DNA of 14,467 nt from JBIKLM01 sp044375105 (GCA_044375105.1 JBILNK010000107.1:1-14467); one strand, 5' to 3'. Counted from the first letter of the stretch, positions 1 through 8,524 are shown. The notes: a model not told the origin generated them from the sequence alone. Numbers and translations: made by a program.

Positions 1-376
1 AGGTTTCGAGCTGGAACAGGCCCATCTTGCGAGCGCGCTCGAGCTCGACCGCCACGATGCGCAGGGCCGCTCCCGCGGGCCCCTGGCCGCCGGCCCGCAC
101 GCGGCCGTCGCTTTGGAAGGTGGCCGTGGACTCGAGCACCCCCGGCACCTGCTCGAGGGCGGCGCGCACATCGCCCAAGCCGGGCTTGGGGCGCACCTCG
201 AGATCGGCTTGGAAGCCGGCCGGGGCGCTGCCGGGCGCGCTGGCCAGGGTGGTGTGGTCGACGGTGAAGATCGCCACGACGATGGCGATGCCGAGGGCCA
301 CGCCGAACAGGGCGAACAAGGCCCGCCCGGGGCGGCGGCGCAGCGAGCTCCAGGCGATGGTGGTGGCGAGGGTCAT
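1..376 (-). CDS. ABC transporter permease, FtsX/MacB type (partial, N-terminal part)
   Basis: The reading frame starts at the ATG at 376 and runs off the left edge, giving 125 visible residues. It opens MTLATTIAWSSLRRRP, a typical FtsX/MacB-family N-terminus. A hydrophobic segment at about residues 19-39 (ALFALFGVALGIAIVVAIF) would be transmembrane helix 1. The rest, residues 40-125, would be the start of the extracytoplasmic MacB-like domain (FQADLEVRPKPG, then LEQVPGVLES). In this family the permease pairs with a LolD/MacB ATPase to power mechanotransmission or lipoprotein/peptide export across the periplasm. The ATPase gene ends only 13 bases upstream on the same strand, so the two form one operon. 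No clear Shine-Dalgarno is visible before the ATG, consistent with coupling to the upstream gene. The substrate cannot be told. The remaining three helices and C-terminal permease domain lie outside the window. Confidence 0.82.
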   Translation of the reverse strand, partial: MTLATTIAWSSLRRRPGRALFALFGVALGIAIVVAIFTVDHTTLASAPGSAPAGFQADLEVRPKPGLGDVRAALEQVPGVLESTATFQSDGRVRAGGQGPAGAALRIVAVELERARKMGLFQLET

Positions 377-389
377 GGGCGCTGGGGCG

Positions 390-1154
390 TCAGATCGAAA
401 GCGCCGTCAGGGCCGCATGGACCTTGGCCGGATCGAGGCCGGGGCCCTCCAGGGCCTGGCTCGGATCGAGCCGGCCGTCGATCAGGAACAGCACGCGGTC
501 GGCGAAGGCCGCGTCGCGCGGATTGTGGGTCACGAGCAACACCGCGCGGCCGTCGTCATCGACCGCGCGCCGCAGGCTCTGCATGATCTCGCGCCCGTTC
601 TCCTGGGACAGGTTGCCGGTGGGCTCGTCGCACAGCAGCAGCGGTTGACGGCCGGCCAGAGCGCGCGCCACGGCCACGCGCTGCATCTGCCCGCCCGAGA
701 GCTGGTGCGGCAAGGCCGGCAGGCGAGCGCCCAGGCCGAAGCGCTGCAGCAAGCCCTCGAGCTCGCCGCGCCGCTCGGCGATCGGCTCCCCGCGGATCGC
801 CAGGGGGATCGACACGTTCTCCCAGACGGTCAAGTTCGGCAGCAGGTTGAAGAACTGGAACACGAATCCGACCGTGTCGCGGCGCTGGCGGGTGACCTCC
901 GCGGGGCTGAGTTCGCCCAGGGACCGACCGCCCAGCTCGACGCGCCCGGCGGCCGGGCGCGTCAGGCCCGCCAACACGTGCAGCAGCGTCGATTTGCCCG
1001 AGCCCGAAGGCCCCATCACGCACACGAACTGCCCGGGCCGCACCTCGAGGCTCACATCGGCCAGCACCGGCACCTGGGCCGCGTCGCCGCTCGAGGCCTG
1101 CTGGCCGAAGAAGTGGTACACGCGCTCGAGGCGCGCCAGGGAAGGGTTGGTCAT
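390..1154 (-). CDS. ABC transporter ATP-binding protein, LolD/MacB family
   Basis: A 254-residue ATPase subunit with all ABC signatures: Walker A GPSGSGKST at residues 48-56, Q-loop FVFQFFNLLPNLTVWENV around 97-114, signature LSGGQMQR at 152-159, Walker B LLLCDEPTG at 172-180 and the switch histidine in LLVTHN at H210. The FFNLLPNLTVWENV stretch and the short length are typical of the LolD/MacB/FtsE branch, whose partners are FtsX-like permeases. That fits the permease gene 13 bases downstream. I chose the ATG at 1154 (MTNPSLARLERVYHFFG) because the conserved beta-strand begins there; an in-frame ATG at 1202 would add 16 residues of unconserved sequence. The gene is divergent from the DJ-1-like gene at 1346. 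Its role is to hydrolyse ATP at the inner membrane face to drive the MacB-type pump. Whether the cargo is lipoprotein, lipid, peptide or antibiotic is not shown. Confidence 0.93.
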   Translation of the reverse strand: MTNPSLARLERVYHFFGQQASSGDAAQVPVLADVSLEVRPGQFVCVMGPSGSGKSTLLHVLAGLTRPAAGRVELGGRSLGELSPAEVTRQRRDTVGFVFQFFNLLPNLTVWENVSIPLAIRGEPIAERRGELEGLLQRFGLGARLPALPHQLSGGQMQRVAVARALAGRQPLLLCDEPTGNLSQENGREIMQSLRRAVDDDGRAVLLVTHNPRDAAFADRVLFLIDGRLDPSQALEGPGLDPAKVHAALTALSI

Positions 1155-1285
1155 CGAAGTCGCGGGGGTCGCGGCCGCTTTCGGGCAGAAACCGAGCGCC
1201 ATAGCAAACCCGATGCCAGGCCCCGCCAGACCGCCGAAATCCGGCCCGGCGGGTCATCCCCCGGCCCGCTGCCGGTCCCGCTTGA

Positions 1286-1297
1286 CCTCCCGGGAGG
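1286..1297. promoter_or_regulatory. 12-base perfect palindrome in divergent intergenic region
   Basis: CCTCCCGGGAGG lies between the divergent ABC ATPase (start 1154) and DJ-1-like gene (start 1346). A perfect spacerless palindrome in a 191-base divergent region could be an operator. However, G/C palindromes are frequent by chance at this base composition, so support is weak. Confidence 0.25.
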
Positions 1298-1333
1298 CCA
1301 GGCGACCGCGGCGGTGGACGGCCGCGGAGCGCG

Positions 1334-1348
1334 TATGCTGCGCCCATG
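1334..1348 (+). promoter_or_regulatory. Possible -10 element abutting a start codon (leaderless transcript)
   Basis: TATGCT at 1334-1339 fits the TANNNT form of a sigma-70 -10 box and sits just six bases before the ATG at 1346. Transcription starting the usual 6-7 bases downstream would begin at or next to the A of the start codon, giving a leaderless mRNA. No Shine-Dalgarno sequence is present upstream of this ATG, which agrees. No convincing -35 is seen (GTGGAC at 1314-1319 is too close). Confidence 0.35.
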
Positions 1349-1948
1349 GAAGCGGTCGAGCCCCTGATCGGCGTGCTGGTCTTCGAAGGCGCCGAGGAGC
1401 TCGATTTCGTGGGCCCCTGGGAGGTCCTGGCCATGGGTGCGAGCCTGTTCGGCGGCCGGCGGGTCGTGCTGCTGGCCGAGAGCCTGGCCCCGGTCCCCTG
1501 CGCCAAGCGCCTGCGGGTCCTGCCGGACCTGGAGCTGGCGGCGGCGCCGGCCCTGGAGGTCCTGCTGGTGCCCGGGGGGCGGGGGGTGCGCCGCGAGCTC
1601 CACAACCCGGCCCTGCTCGATTGGATCCGGCGCGCCGCCGAGCCCTGCCGGTTCGTGACCAGCGTGTGCACCGGCGCCGCCCTGCTGGCCGCCGCGGGGC
1701 CGGCGCGCGGCAAGCGCGTTTGCACCCACCACGGCTACGCAGACGAGCTGGAGCGCAGCGGGCGGGCCCAGGTCGAGCGCGCGCTGCGCTTCGTGCGCGA
1801 CGGCCGCGTGGTCAGCGCCGCCGGCGTCTCTGCGGGCATCGACATGGCCCTGTGGCTGGCGGGCCAGCTGTGGAGCATCGAGGCGGCGCGCGAGATCCGG
1901 CGCCAGATCGAGTACGACCCGGCCCCGCCCTACGAGTTCGAGGTCTGA
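1346..1948 (+). CDS. DJ-1/PfpI family protein, isonitrile hydratase-like
   Basis: A 200-residue single-domain glutamine-amidotransferase-like fold of the DJ-1/PfpI superfamily, InhA branch. The conserved LDFVGPWEV motif gives D20, matching the essential Asp of Pseudomonas isonitrile hydratase. VTSVCTGA places the nucleophilic-elbow cysteine at C108 followed by T109, and GKRVCTHHGY at 122-131, SAAGVSAGIDMALWLA at 157-172 and the end IEYDPAPPYEFEV all match that branch. InhA hydrates isonitriles to N-substituted formamides, but many members are uncharacterised, and the same domain begins some AraC-type regulators. Here there is no helix-turn-helix extension, so it is an enzyme-like stand-alone protein, probably cytoplasmic. 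The start is the ATG after a candidate -10 box, with no ribosome binding site. Its 3' end overlaps the convergent membrane protein gene by 19 bases. Substrate is unproven; family assignment is firm. Confidence 0.9.
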   Translation: MEAVEPLIGVLVFEGAEELDFVGPWEVLAMGASLFGGRRVVLLAESLAPVPCAKRLRVLPDLELAAAPALEVLLVPGGRGVRRELHNPALLDWIRRAAEPCRFVTSVCTGAALLAAAGPARGKRVCTHHGYADELERSGRAQVERALRFVRDGRVVSAAGVSAGIDMALWLAGQLWSIEAAREIRRQIEYDPAPPYEFEV

Positions 1949-2436
1949 TCCGATTTCGCGTCCAAGGCCGGCGCCGGCTGTTCTGGGGCCGGCTCCACAG
2001 CGGGTTGGACCGCGGCCGGCGCAGGCGAGCTGGCCGCTGGCCGCCAGCGCTGGGCGAAACGCTGGAGGAGCTCGAACGCGCGCGGATCCCCGGGCCGATC
2101 CGAGCGACCCGCGCGCTGCAGCAGGTCCCCCACGGCCCAGCTTTCGGCGGCGCTGCGCTCGGCCTCGGGGCGCTCCAGGGCCGCCAAGATCAACGCCACC
2201 GAACTGGACGGGGTTTTCTCGATCGCGTAGAGCTCGGTGTGCTGGCGTTCGATCGCGCCCACGCGGGCCAGGCGCGCGCCGAAGTCGCCGCGCGAGACCA
2301 GCGCGAGCACGAGCACCAGCAGGCAGAAGAACGGCAGGCTGAGCAGGATCCAGGGCCTCAGGCGGCGGCGACCGGCGGGCTCCTCGAGGGACACGAAGCG
2401 GGGTTGGCTCATGGAGGGTTCTGGTCTGCTGACCAT
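1930..2436 (-). CDS. Hypothetical single-pass membrane protein
   Basis: Not a family I recognise. The 168-residue product has a basic patch (GRRRLRPW, about residues 22-29), one strong hydrophobic helix at about 29-47 (WILLSLPFFCLLVLVLALV), a mostly helical region to about 133 that includes VALILAALERPEAERSAAESWAVGDLLQ, and a low-complexity Pro/Ala/Glu tail at 134-160. The positive-inside rule predicts an N-in anchor with the remainder in the periplasm. The ATG at 2436 is used here because a possible -10 lies upstream at 2461-2466. An internal ATG at 2412 (MSQPRFVSLEEP) is an equally possible start and would remove eight residues. Neither has a clear ribosome binding site. It lies on the same strand as queC-mazG but 178 bases downstream, so it may be transcribed separately. 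Its last codons overlap the end of the convergent DJ-1-like gene. Confidence 0.65.
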   Translation of the reverse strand: MVSRPEPSMSQPRFVSLEEPAGRRRLRPWILLSLPFFCLLVLVLALVSRGDFGARLARVGAIERQHTELYAIEKTPSSSVALILAALERPEAERSAAESWAVGDLLQRAGRSDRPGDPRAFELLQRFAQRWRPAASSPAPAAVQPAVEPAPEQPAPALDAKSDQTSNS

Positions 2437-2460
2437 GGGATCGATAGCCCGTCGGCCGGG

Positions 2461-2490
2461 ACACTACCAGCCCCCCGGGACCGGTCCCGG
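2461..2490 (-). promoter_or_regulatory. Candidate promoter with 16-base palindromic operator
   Basis: A perfect spacerless palindrome, CCGGGACCGGTCCCGG (2475-2490), lies just upstream of a minus-strand TAGTGT (2466-2461), a TANNNT-type -10 box. It covers the place where the -35 would be. A transcript would start near 2454, about 18 bases before the ATG at 2436. A repressor-binding site is a reasonable reading, but it is inferred from sequence symmetry alone. Confidence 0.3.
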
Positions 2491-2614
2491 CCGGAACCTC
2501 TGGCCAAAGGCGCCCGGTCGGCTAGGTCAGCGCCCTGGAAGGCGCCCGGGGAACGCCGCGCCTGGCCCGCTCCGGGCCTGCCCGTGCAGGGATCCCTCCG
2601 GGCTCGGCGGGCCC

Positions 2615-3481
2615 TCACCCACCGCGCTGCTTGGCTTCGCGCCACGCGCCCATCAGCTCCTGCAGGCTGTGCCCCTCCAGGCGGCCGTCGAAGCGCGCCT
2701 CCACGGCCCGGAAGCGCTGCTCGAAACGACGGGCTGCGGCGCGCGCGGCCGCCTCTGCGTCCAGGCCGATGTAGTTGGCGAATTGAGCGGCGGCCAGCAG
2801 GAGATCGCCAAGCTCATGCCCGATCGCTTCGCGGGCCTGGTTTTCGAGCGGCAAGGCCCCAGAACTGCTGAAGGCCTCGGCCAGCTCGGCCAGCTCTTCC
2901 TCCAGCTTGGCGAAGGCCCCGTAGGCGTCCGGCCAGCGGAAGCCGCTGGAGATCGCCTTGGCCCCCAGGCGCTGGATGCGCTGCAAGGCCGGCAGCGCCT
3001 TGGGCACCCCCGCCAAGGCGCTGGGGTCCTCGCCCGCTCCGGCGCGCTCGGTGCGCTTGATCGCTTCCCAGCGCGCCAGAGCCGCGCGCGCCGGATCCGC
3101 GCTCGGCTCCTGCAGCGCCTGGCTGAGGGCGCCGAAGACGTGCGGGTGCCGGCGGATCAGCTTGTCCCCAGCGGCCTCGGCCGCGCGCCCCAGATCGAAG
3201 CGACCCTCCTCGGCTGCGATCTGACAGAGCATGCACAGGTTGATCAGCAGGTCTCCGGCTTCGACGCACTCGCCCGCCGGGTCCCCGCGATCGATCGCTT
3301 CCACCAGCTCGAAGGCTTCCTCGACCAGATTCGGCGCCAGGCTGGCGCGGGTTTGGAGGCGGTCCCAGGCGCAACCGTCGGGCGCGCGCAGCCGCGCGAC
3401 CAAAAGAAACAGGCGCTCGAGCGCAGCGGACGGCAGGGCCGGATCGGCGGCGCCCAAGTGGGTCGGTCGGGGGTCTTCCAT
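2615..3481 (-). CDS. mazG: Nucleoside triphosphate pyrophosphohydrolase MazG
   Basis: A 288-residue protein with the two tandem MazG all-alpha domains. The N-terminal half has CAWDRLQTRASLAPNLVEEA at about 37-56, with the metal-binding EE at 54-55 and the second acidic pair in ECVEAGD (E74, D77), then FDLGRAAEAAGDKLIRRHPHVFG, the family hallmark. The C-terminal half has FRWPDAYGAFAKLEEELAEL (181-200) and IGHELGDLLLAAAQFANY (220-237), the catalytic domain in Escherichia coli MazG. MazG cleaves NTPs and dNTPs to NMP and pyrophosphate, clearing damaged nucleotides and modulating ppGpp in E. coli. The N-terminal domain reads CAWD rather than CPWD, a mild deviation. The start at 3481 (MEDPRPTHLG) lies 22 bases after the queC stop, so the pair is probably co-transcribed. 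An upstream in-frame extension would overlap queC and is not conserved. Confidence 0.93.
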   Translation of the reverse strand: MEDPRPTHLGAADPALPSAALERLFLLVARLRAPDGCAWDRLQTRASLAPNLVEEAFELVEAIDRGDPAGECVEAGDLLINLCMLCQIAAEEGRFDLGRAAEAAGDKLIRRHPHVFGALSQALQEPSADPARAALARWEAIKRTERAGAGEDPSALAGVPKALPALQRIQRLGAKAISSGFRWPDAYGAFAKLEEELAELAEAFSSSGALPLENQAREAIGHELGDLLLAAAQFANYIGLDAEAAARAAARRFEQRFRAVEARFDGRLEGHSLQELMGAWREAKQRGG

Positions 3482-3503
3482 GGGCTCTGACTCAGGGGCC
3501 AGC

Positions 3504-4241
3504 CTAGCGCGCCCTGGGCGGCGCCAGCAGCTCCGCGTAGGGCAACGGATCCGAGCGGCCCGCGGCCGCGAATCCCGCCAACCGCAGGCGGCAGGCATCG
3601 CAGCGCCCGCAGGCCAGGGCACCGGCGGGCCCCAGAACTGGGTCGTAGCAGGTATGGGTCAGCCCCAGGTCGACGCCGAGGGCATCGGCGCGCAGCACGA
3701 TCGCCGCCTTGTCCAGCTGCATGAGCGGCGCCCGCACCCGGAAACGCTGACCGCGCTCGGTGCCCGCCGCGGTGGCCAGGTTGGCGAGCCGCTCGAAGGC
3801 CGCCAGGAATTCCGGGCGGCAATCGGGATAACCGGAATAATCGATCGCGTTGACCCCGATCCAAAGCTCCTCGGCTCCGATCGATTCGGCCAACCCCAGG
3901 GCCAGGGCCAAAAAAACCGTGTTGCGGGCCGGCACGTAGGTGCTCGGCACATCGCTGCCGATGCGGGCCTGGTCGCGGTCCTTCTCGACCTCGCCGCGCC
4001 CGGTCAGGGACGAGCTCGCCAGGCTGGCCAGGTCGATGGCGACCAAGCGGTGATCGGCGACGCCCTGGGCGCGGGCCACGCGGCGCGCGGCTTCCAGCTC
4101 GACCCCATGGCGCTGGCCGTAAAGGAAAGAAAGCGCCACCGGACGGCGCCCCGCGGCGAGCGCCTCGGCCAACACCACGGCGGAGTCCATGCCGCCGGAC
4201 AGCAGGCACACGGCCGGGGGCGGTTGGGTCGGGCTGGCCAT
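3504..4241 (-). CDS. queC: 7-cyano-7-deazaguanine synthase QueC
   Basis: A 245-residue PP-loop ATPase. The ATP-binding SGGMDS motif is at residues 15-20, YGQRHGVELEAARR at 41-54, VPSTYVPARNTVFLALAL at 98-115, and GVNAIDYSGYPDCRPEF at 129-145. The four zinc ligands of QueC are present: C198 in HTCYDP and C211, C214 and C217 in CGRCDACR. QueC converts 7-carboxy-7-deazaguanine to preQ0 using ammonia and two ATP, the step before QueF in queuosine synthesis (or the precursor for deazaguanine DNA modification). No queD, queE, queF or tgt is nearby, so the rest of the pathway must lie elsewhere. The start at 4241 (MASPTQPPP) is the only ATG near the P-loop; a possible -10 TAACCT lies on the minus strand at 4261-4256. 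mazG follows 22 bases downstream. Confidence 0.96.
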   Translation of the reverse strand: MASPTQPPPAVCLLSGGMDSAVVLAEALAAGRRPVALSFLYGQRHGVELEAARRVARAQGVADHRLVAIDLASLASSSLTGRGEVEKDRDQARIGSDVPSTYVPARNTVFLALALGLAESIGAEELWIGVNAIDYSGYPDCRPEFLAAFERLANLATAAGTERGQRFRVRAPLMQLDKAAIVLRADALGVDLGLTHTCYDPVLGPAGALACGRCDACRLRLAGFAAAGRSDPLPYAELLAPPRAR

Positions 4242-4675
4242 GGCGCGGACGGCCCAGGTTAGCGGCCGCCCCGGCCCGGGGCTCCGGACCCCGGCCCGGG
4301 CCCGAAACGATGGCTTGGCGGAGCTCGCGCCCGGTGGGCCCCCGGGCGCGCTCGGCAGGCCTCGCTCCGCGGGGCGCCGGGCCGCCGCGGGCCGGGTGCG
4401 GGCCGGGCCGCCCCCGCGCACCGCTACCGCGCCCTCGGGCCGAGGCCCGCGGCAGCAAAAAAACCTTTTGTTCCTGGCGCGCGCCGATTCCCGAGGCAAA
4501 CTTGACGGGGCCGGTCTCGGCGCGCACTGGCGGCCGGGACCTGCGGATGGCCCGCGCGGGCCGTTCCCCCTGGAAATTTGTGTCCCGGAAGCCCGGCGGC
4601 CCGGCCGCTCCCCCCCGGAACGCCGTCCCCGAAACGCTCGGCGGATGGCCCCCACCCCCCTCCCCATCGGAATCG
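4242..4675. other. Intergenic region between divergent queC and helicase-like gene
   Basis: No convincing gene: the open frames through it are arginine/proline-rich and match nothing I know. The first part (about 4260-4450) is extremely GC-rich with many overlapping short G/C inverted repeats such as CCTCG-GGC-CGAGG at 4433-4445. An A/T island interrupts it at 4456-4470, where C-A7-CC-T4-G can pair CAAAA with TTTTG. It must hold both divergent promoters, but no convincing -35/-10 pair for the plus-strand gene was found. The helicase-like gene may have a long structured 5' leader, as cold-shock RNA helicase mRNAs often do (inference). Confidence 0.4.
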
Positions 4676-6433
<1,758 letters not shown>

Positions 6434-6481
6434 CCGCTCCCCGACCTGAAGCTAGCCCGGCGCGAACACGACCGGTCCTGA

Positions 6482-6515
6482 AGCGGAGCCCGCACAGCGG
6501 GCTCCGCTCGTTTTT
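6482..6515 (+). terminator. Intrinsic terminator after the helicase-like gene
   Basis: A perfect 12-base stem (AGCGGAGCCCGC at 6482-6493 with its complement at 6497-6508), a three-base ACA loop, then CG and TTTTT at 6511-6515. It is 48 bases past the stop at 6433 and is the clearest Rho-independent terminator in the window. Confidence 0.92.
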
Positions 6516-7126
6516 CGGCCCCACAGGCGGAGCCCGACTGGAGCCCCTGACGGCGGAGTGGGGGCCTGGCACCGGGCAGCCAGCGGGATAGCGAGCTCGG
6601 CAACGACGGTTCGTCCTGTTCGGCCCCGCGGAGCAAGTTGCGCGCCCCCCCTGAAACAGGCCCCCCCGGGGCGCTGGAACGGCATTGCCGATCGCTCCGC
6701 CGGACCCTGGGTGCAGCGCGGCGGCGACGGAGCGCAAGCCACCCTCCGGGCGGCCAGCGTCGGGAGCCACGCCGACGCCCGTGGGGCACCGCCAAGAGAG
6801 CGCCCCCATTCGCACGAAGGCCCAAGAACTCCTGCGAATCGCCGGTCTAGCCCCTCTGGAGCGAAAGCAGACCGGAAAGCGTCGACGCGAGCTGCACCCA
6901 AGCGGGCAGACCAACCGGTCCCAACTCTGCGGGCCGCCATCCTGCGGCCACAGTGCAAGAGTGGGGTGATGCGGGCCGGATCGATCCCCGCGTCTTGGGG
7001 GGGCGAGGCGTGGGCCCTACATTGCCGATCGGGGGCCGCGCGACGGCGTGCCCCTGCCCGGACGCCCCTGTCCGAGCCCTCCGCCCCGCCACCCGCCCAG
7101 TTCTGTGCCCCTCCGGGGCCGCGCCC
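6516..7126. other. 611-base intergenic region without a convincing gene; leader of mrp
   Basis: Open frames cross this stretch on both strands, but none has recognisable motifs, sensible composition or a ribosome binding site, so I call none. It contains three successive 7-base-stem inverted repeats: GCGTCGG 6757-6763 with CCGACGC 6772-6778; ATTCGCA 6808-6814 with TGCGAAT 6833-6839; and CCGGTCT 6842-6848 with AGACCGG 6869-6875. A 10-base palindrome GCGTCGACGC follows at 6879-6888. The 12-base word CATTGCCGATCG occurs near 6684 and again near 7020. A small RNA or regulatory region is possible, but nothing is decisive. Confidence 0.4.
6995..7023 (+). promoter_or_regulatory. Possible sigma-70 promoter for mrp
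   Basis: TTGGGG (6995-7000), a 17-base spacer and TACATT (7018-7023) are a partial match to TTGACA-17-TATAAT. A transcript would start near 7030 and give a leader of about 97 bases before the mrp ATG at 7127. Correct spacing is the main support. Confidence 0.3.
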
Positions 7127-8275
7127 ATGTCCGCCACCAAGGAACAGGTCCTCGACGCCCTGCGACAGATCATCGATCCCGATCTGGGCCGCGACATCGT
7201 CTCCCTGGGTTTCATCACCAAGCACGCGGTCTGCGACGGTCTGGTGAGCGTGACGATCAACCTGACCACGCCGGCCTGCCCGGTCAAGGACCAGATGAAG
7301 GCCAAGGCCGAGCAGCTGCTGCTGGCGTTGCCGGGGATCCACAAGGCCGAGGTGCAGATGACCGCCGAGGTTCGCGGCCAGAAGCAGGCCCGGCAGATCG
7401 CGCCCCAGGTGCGGCACATCGTGGCGGTCAGCTCGGGCAAGGGCGGCGTGGGCAAGAGCACCGCCACGGTCAACCTGGCGATCGCCCTGGCCCAGACCGG
7501 CGCCAAGGTCGGGGTCATGGACTGCGACGTCTACGGCCCCGACATCCCGATGATGATGGGCCTCAAGGGCGAGCCCGAGACGACCGCCGACAAGCGCCTC
7601 AAGCCCAAGATCCGCCACGGCATCCAGACCATGTCCCTCGGCTATCTGCTGCCGGAGGAGAAACCGGTGGTCTGGCGCGGGCCGATGGTGCACAAGCTGA
7701 TCGAGCAGTTCCTGGCCGACGTGGAGTGGGGCGCGCTCGATTACCTGCTGGTGGACATGCCCCCGGGCACCGGCGACGCGCAGCTCAGCCTGGCCCAGAT
7801 CGTGCCCTTGACCGGAGCGGTGCTGGTGACCACGCCCCAGGCGGTTTCAGCCTTCGACGTGGGCAAGGCCATCGGCATGTTCCGGCAGGTCAACGTGCCG
7901 ATCCTGGGCATCATCGAGAACATGGCCGGCCTGGCGCTCACCGGCCAGGTCGAAGGCTGCCCGGCGGGCGCCACCCTGCACTTCGAGACCGGGCTCGGAC
8001 GCCAGTCCGTGCGCATCGGTCCGGGCGGCAGCTTTGCGGCGGTCATCGATGTCTTCGGCCAAGGCGCCGCGGACACCCTGGCCAAGCGCCACGGCTTCTC
8101 CGTGCTGGGCCGCATCCCGCTCGAGCCCGCGGTGCGCCTGGGCGGGGATTCCGGGGACCCCTTGACCTGGACCCACCCGGACAGCGCCGTGGGCCGCGCC
8201 TTCCGGCAGGCGGCCGGGGTCCTGGCCCAAAAAGTCGCCATCCGCGAGCACTCGAGCCTGCCGGTCTTTTCCTGA
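7127..8275 (+). CDS. mrp: Mrp/NBP35-family iron-sulfur carrier P-loop ATPase (C-terminal CxxC missing)
   Basis: A 382-residue protein. Residues 4-80 form a MIP18/DUF59-type domain (VLDALRQIIDPDLGRDIVSLG, with TTPACPVKDQM holding the conserved C51). The ParA/MinD-like ATPase follows with deviant Walker A SGKGGVGKST (103-112), switch MDCDVYGPDIP (131-141), RGPMVHKLIEQF (184-195) and Walker B YLLVDMPPGTGDAQL (206-220). Mrp proteins bind and transfer a [4Fe-4S] cluster to apoproteins in the cytoplasm; the cluster is normally bridged by a CPxC pair shortly after ENM. Here ENMAGLALTGQVEGCPAG has a single cysteine (C278), and the stretch before DVFGQG is about 25 residues longer than usual. The start at 7127 (MSATKEQVLD) opens the DUF59 domain; no good Shine-Dalgarno is present. 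Transcribed alone, convergent with the aldo/keto reductase gene. Confidence 0.94.
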   Translation: MSATKEQVLDALRQIIDPDLGRDIVSLGFITKHAVCDGLVSVTINLTTPACPVKDQMKAKAEQLLLALPGIHKAEVQMTAEVRGQKQARQIAPQVRHIVAVSSGKGGVGKSTATVNLAIALAQTGAKVGVMDCDVYGPDIPMMMGLKGEPETTADKRLKPKIRHGIQTMSLGYLLPEEKPVVWRGPMVHKLIEQFLADVEWGALDYLLVDMPPGTGDAQLSLAQIVPLTGAVLVTTPQAVSAFDVGKAIGMFRQVNVPILGIIENMAGLALTGQVEGCPAGATLHFETGLGRQSVRIGPGGSFAAVIDVFGQGAADTLAKRHGFSVLGRIPLEPAVRLGGDSGDPLTWTHPDSAVGRAFRQAAGVLAQKVAIREHSSLPVFS

Positions 8276-8493
8276 GCGCTCGCCAAGCGGCGGATCGAGC
8301 GCCTGAGCCGCCTGGCCCTCGGATCGGCACGCCTCGGGCGTCGATCCGGGAACCGGTTCGCCCTCGGCAGCCATCGCAGGGCAGGCGTCGCTTCCTGGAG
8401 ACCGGAGCCCGCCCGGCCCGCACGCCCGGCCAGCCGAAACCGAACCCCCGCGCGCCCGCCGCCTGGGCCCCAGCGGGGTCGGCTCAGAGGCCC

Positions 8494-8524
8494 CCCCGGG
8501 CACCGCGCCCCCGCGTGCCCGGGG
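8494..8524 (-). terminator. Strong GC hairpin between convergent mrp and aldo/keto reductase genes
   Basis: Bases 8494-8503 pair with 8515-8524 (ten base pairs) and GCG 8505-8507 pairs with CGC 8512-8514, with one bulged C at 8504 and a CCCC loop. It lies 20 bases past the reductase stop at 8545 and 218 bases past the mrp stop. No T-run follows on either strand, so it is a U-less terminator candidate or an mRNA 3'-end stabiliser. Confidence 0.5.

Noticed and set aside
847..2871. A long plus-strand open frame opposite the ABC ATPase and mazG genes
   Set aside because: Composition is typical of the antisense of high-GC genes and no motif is recognisable; the real genes there have full family signatures.
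4242..4480. preQ1 riboswitch upstream of queC
   Set aside because: The A-tract at 4457-4463 recalled the A-rich tail of the preQ1-I aptamer, but it is on the wrong strand and the required conserved loop bases are absent.
4502..4530. TTGACG as a -35 box for the helicase-like gene
   Set aside because: No -10-like hexamer lies 16-18 bases downstream; the sequence there is purely GC-rich.
6452..7126. Possible minus-strand or plus-strand protein in the 611-base gap before mrp
   Set aside because: The open frames either start inside mrp or lack ribosome binding sites, and their composition is Arg/Ala/Pro/Gly-rich without conserved patterns.
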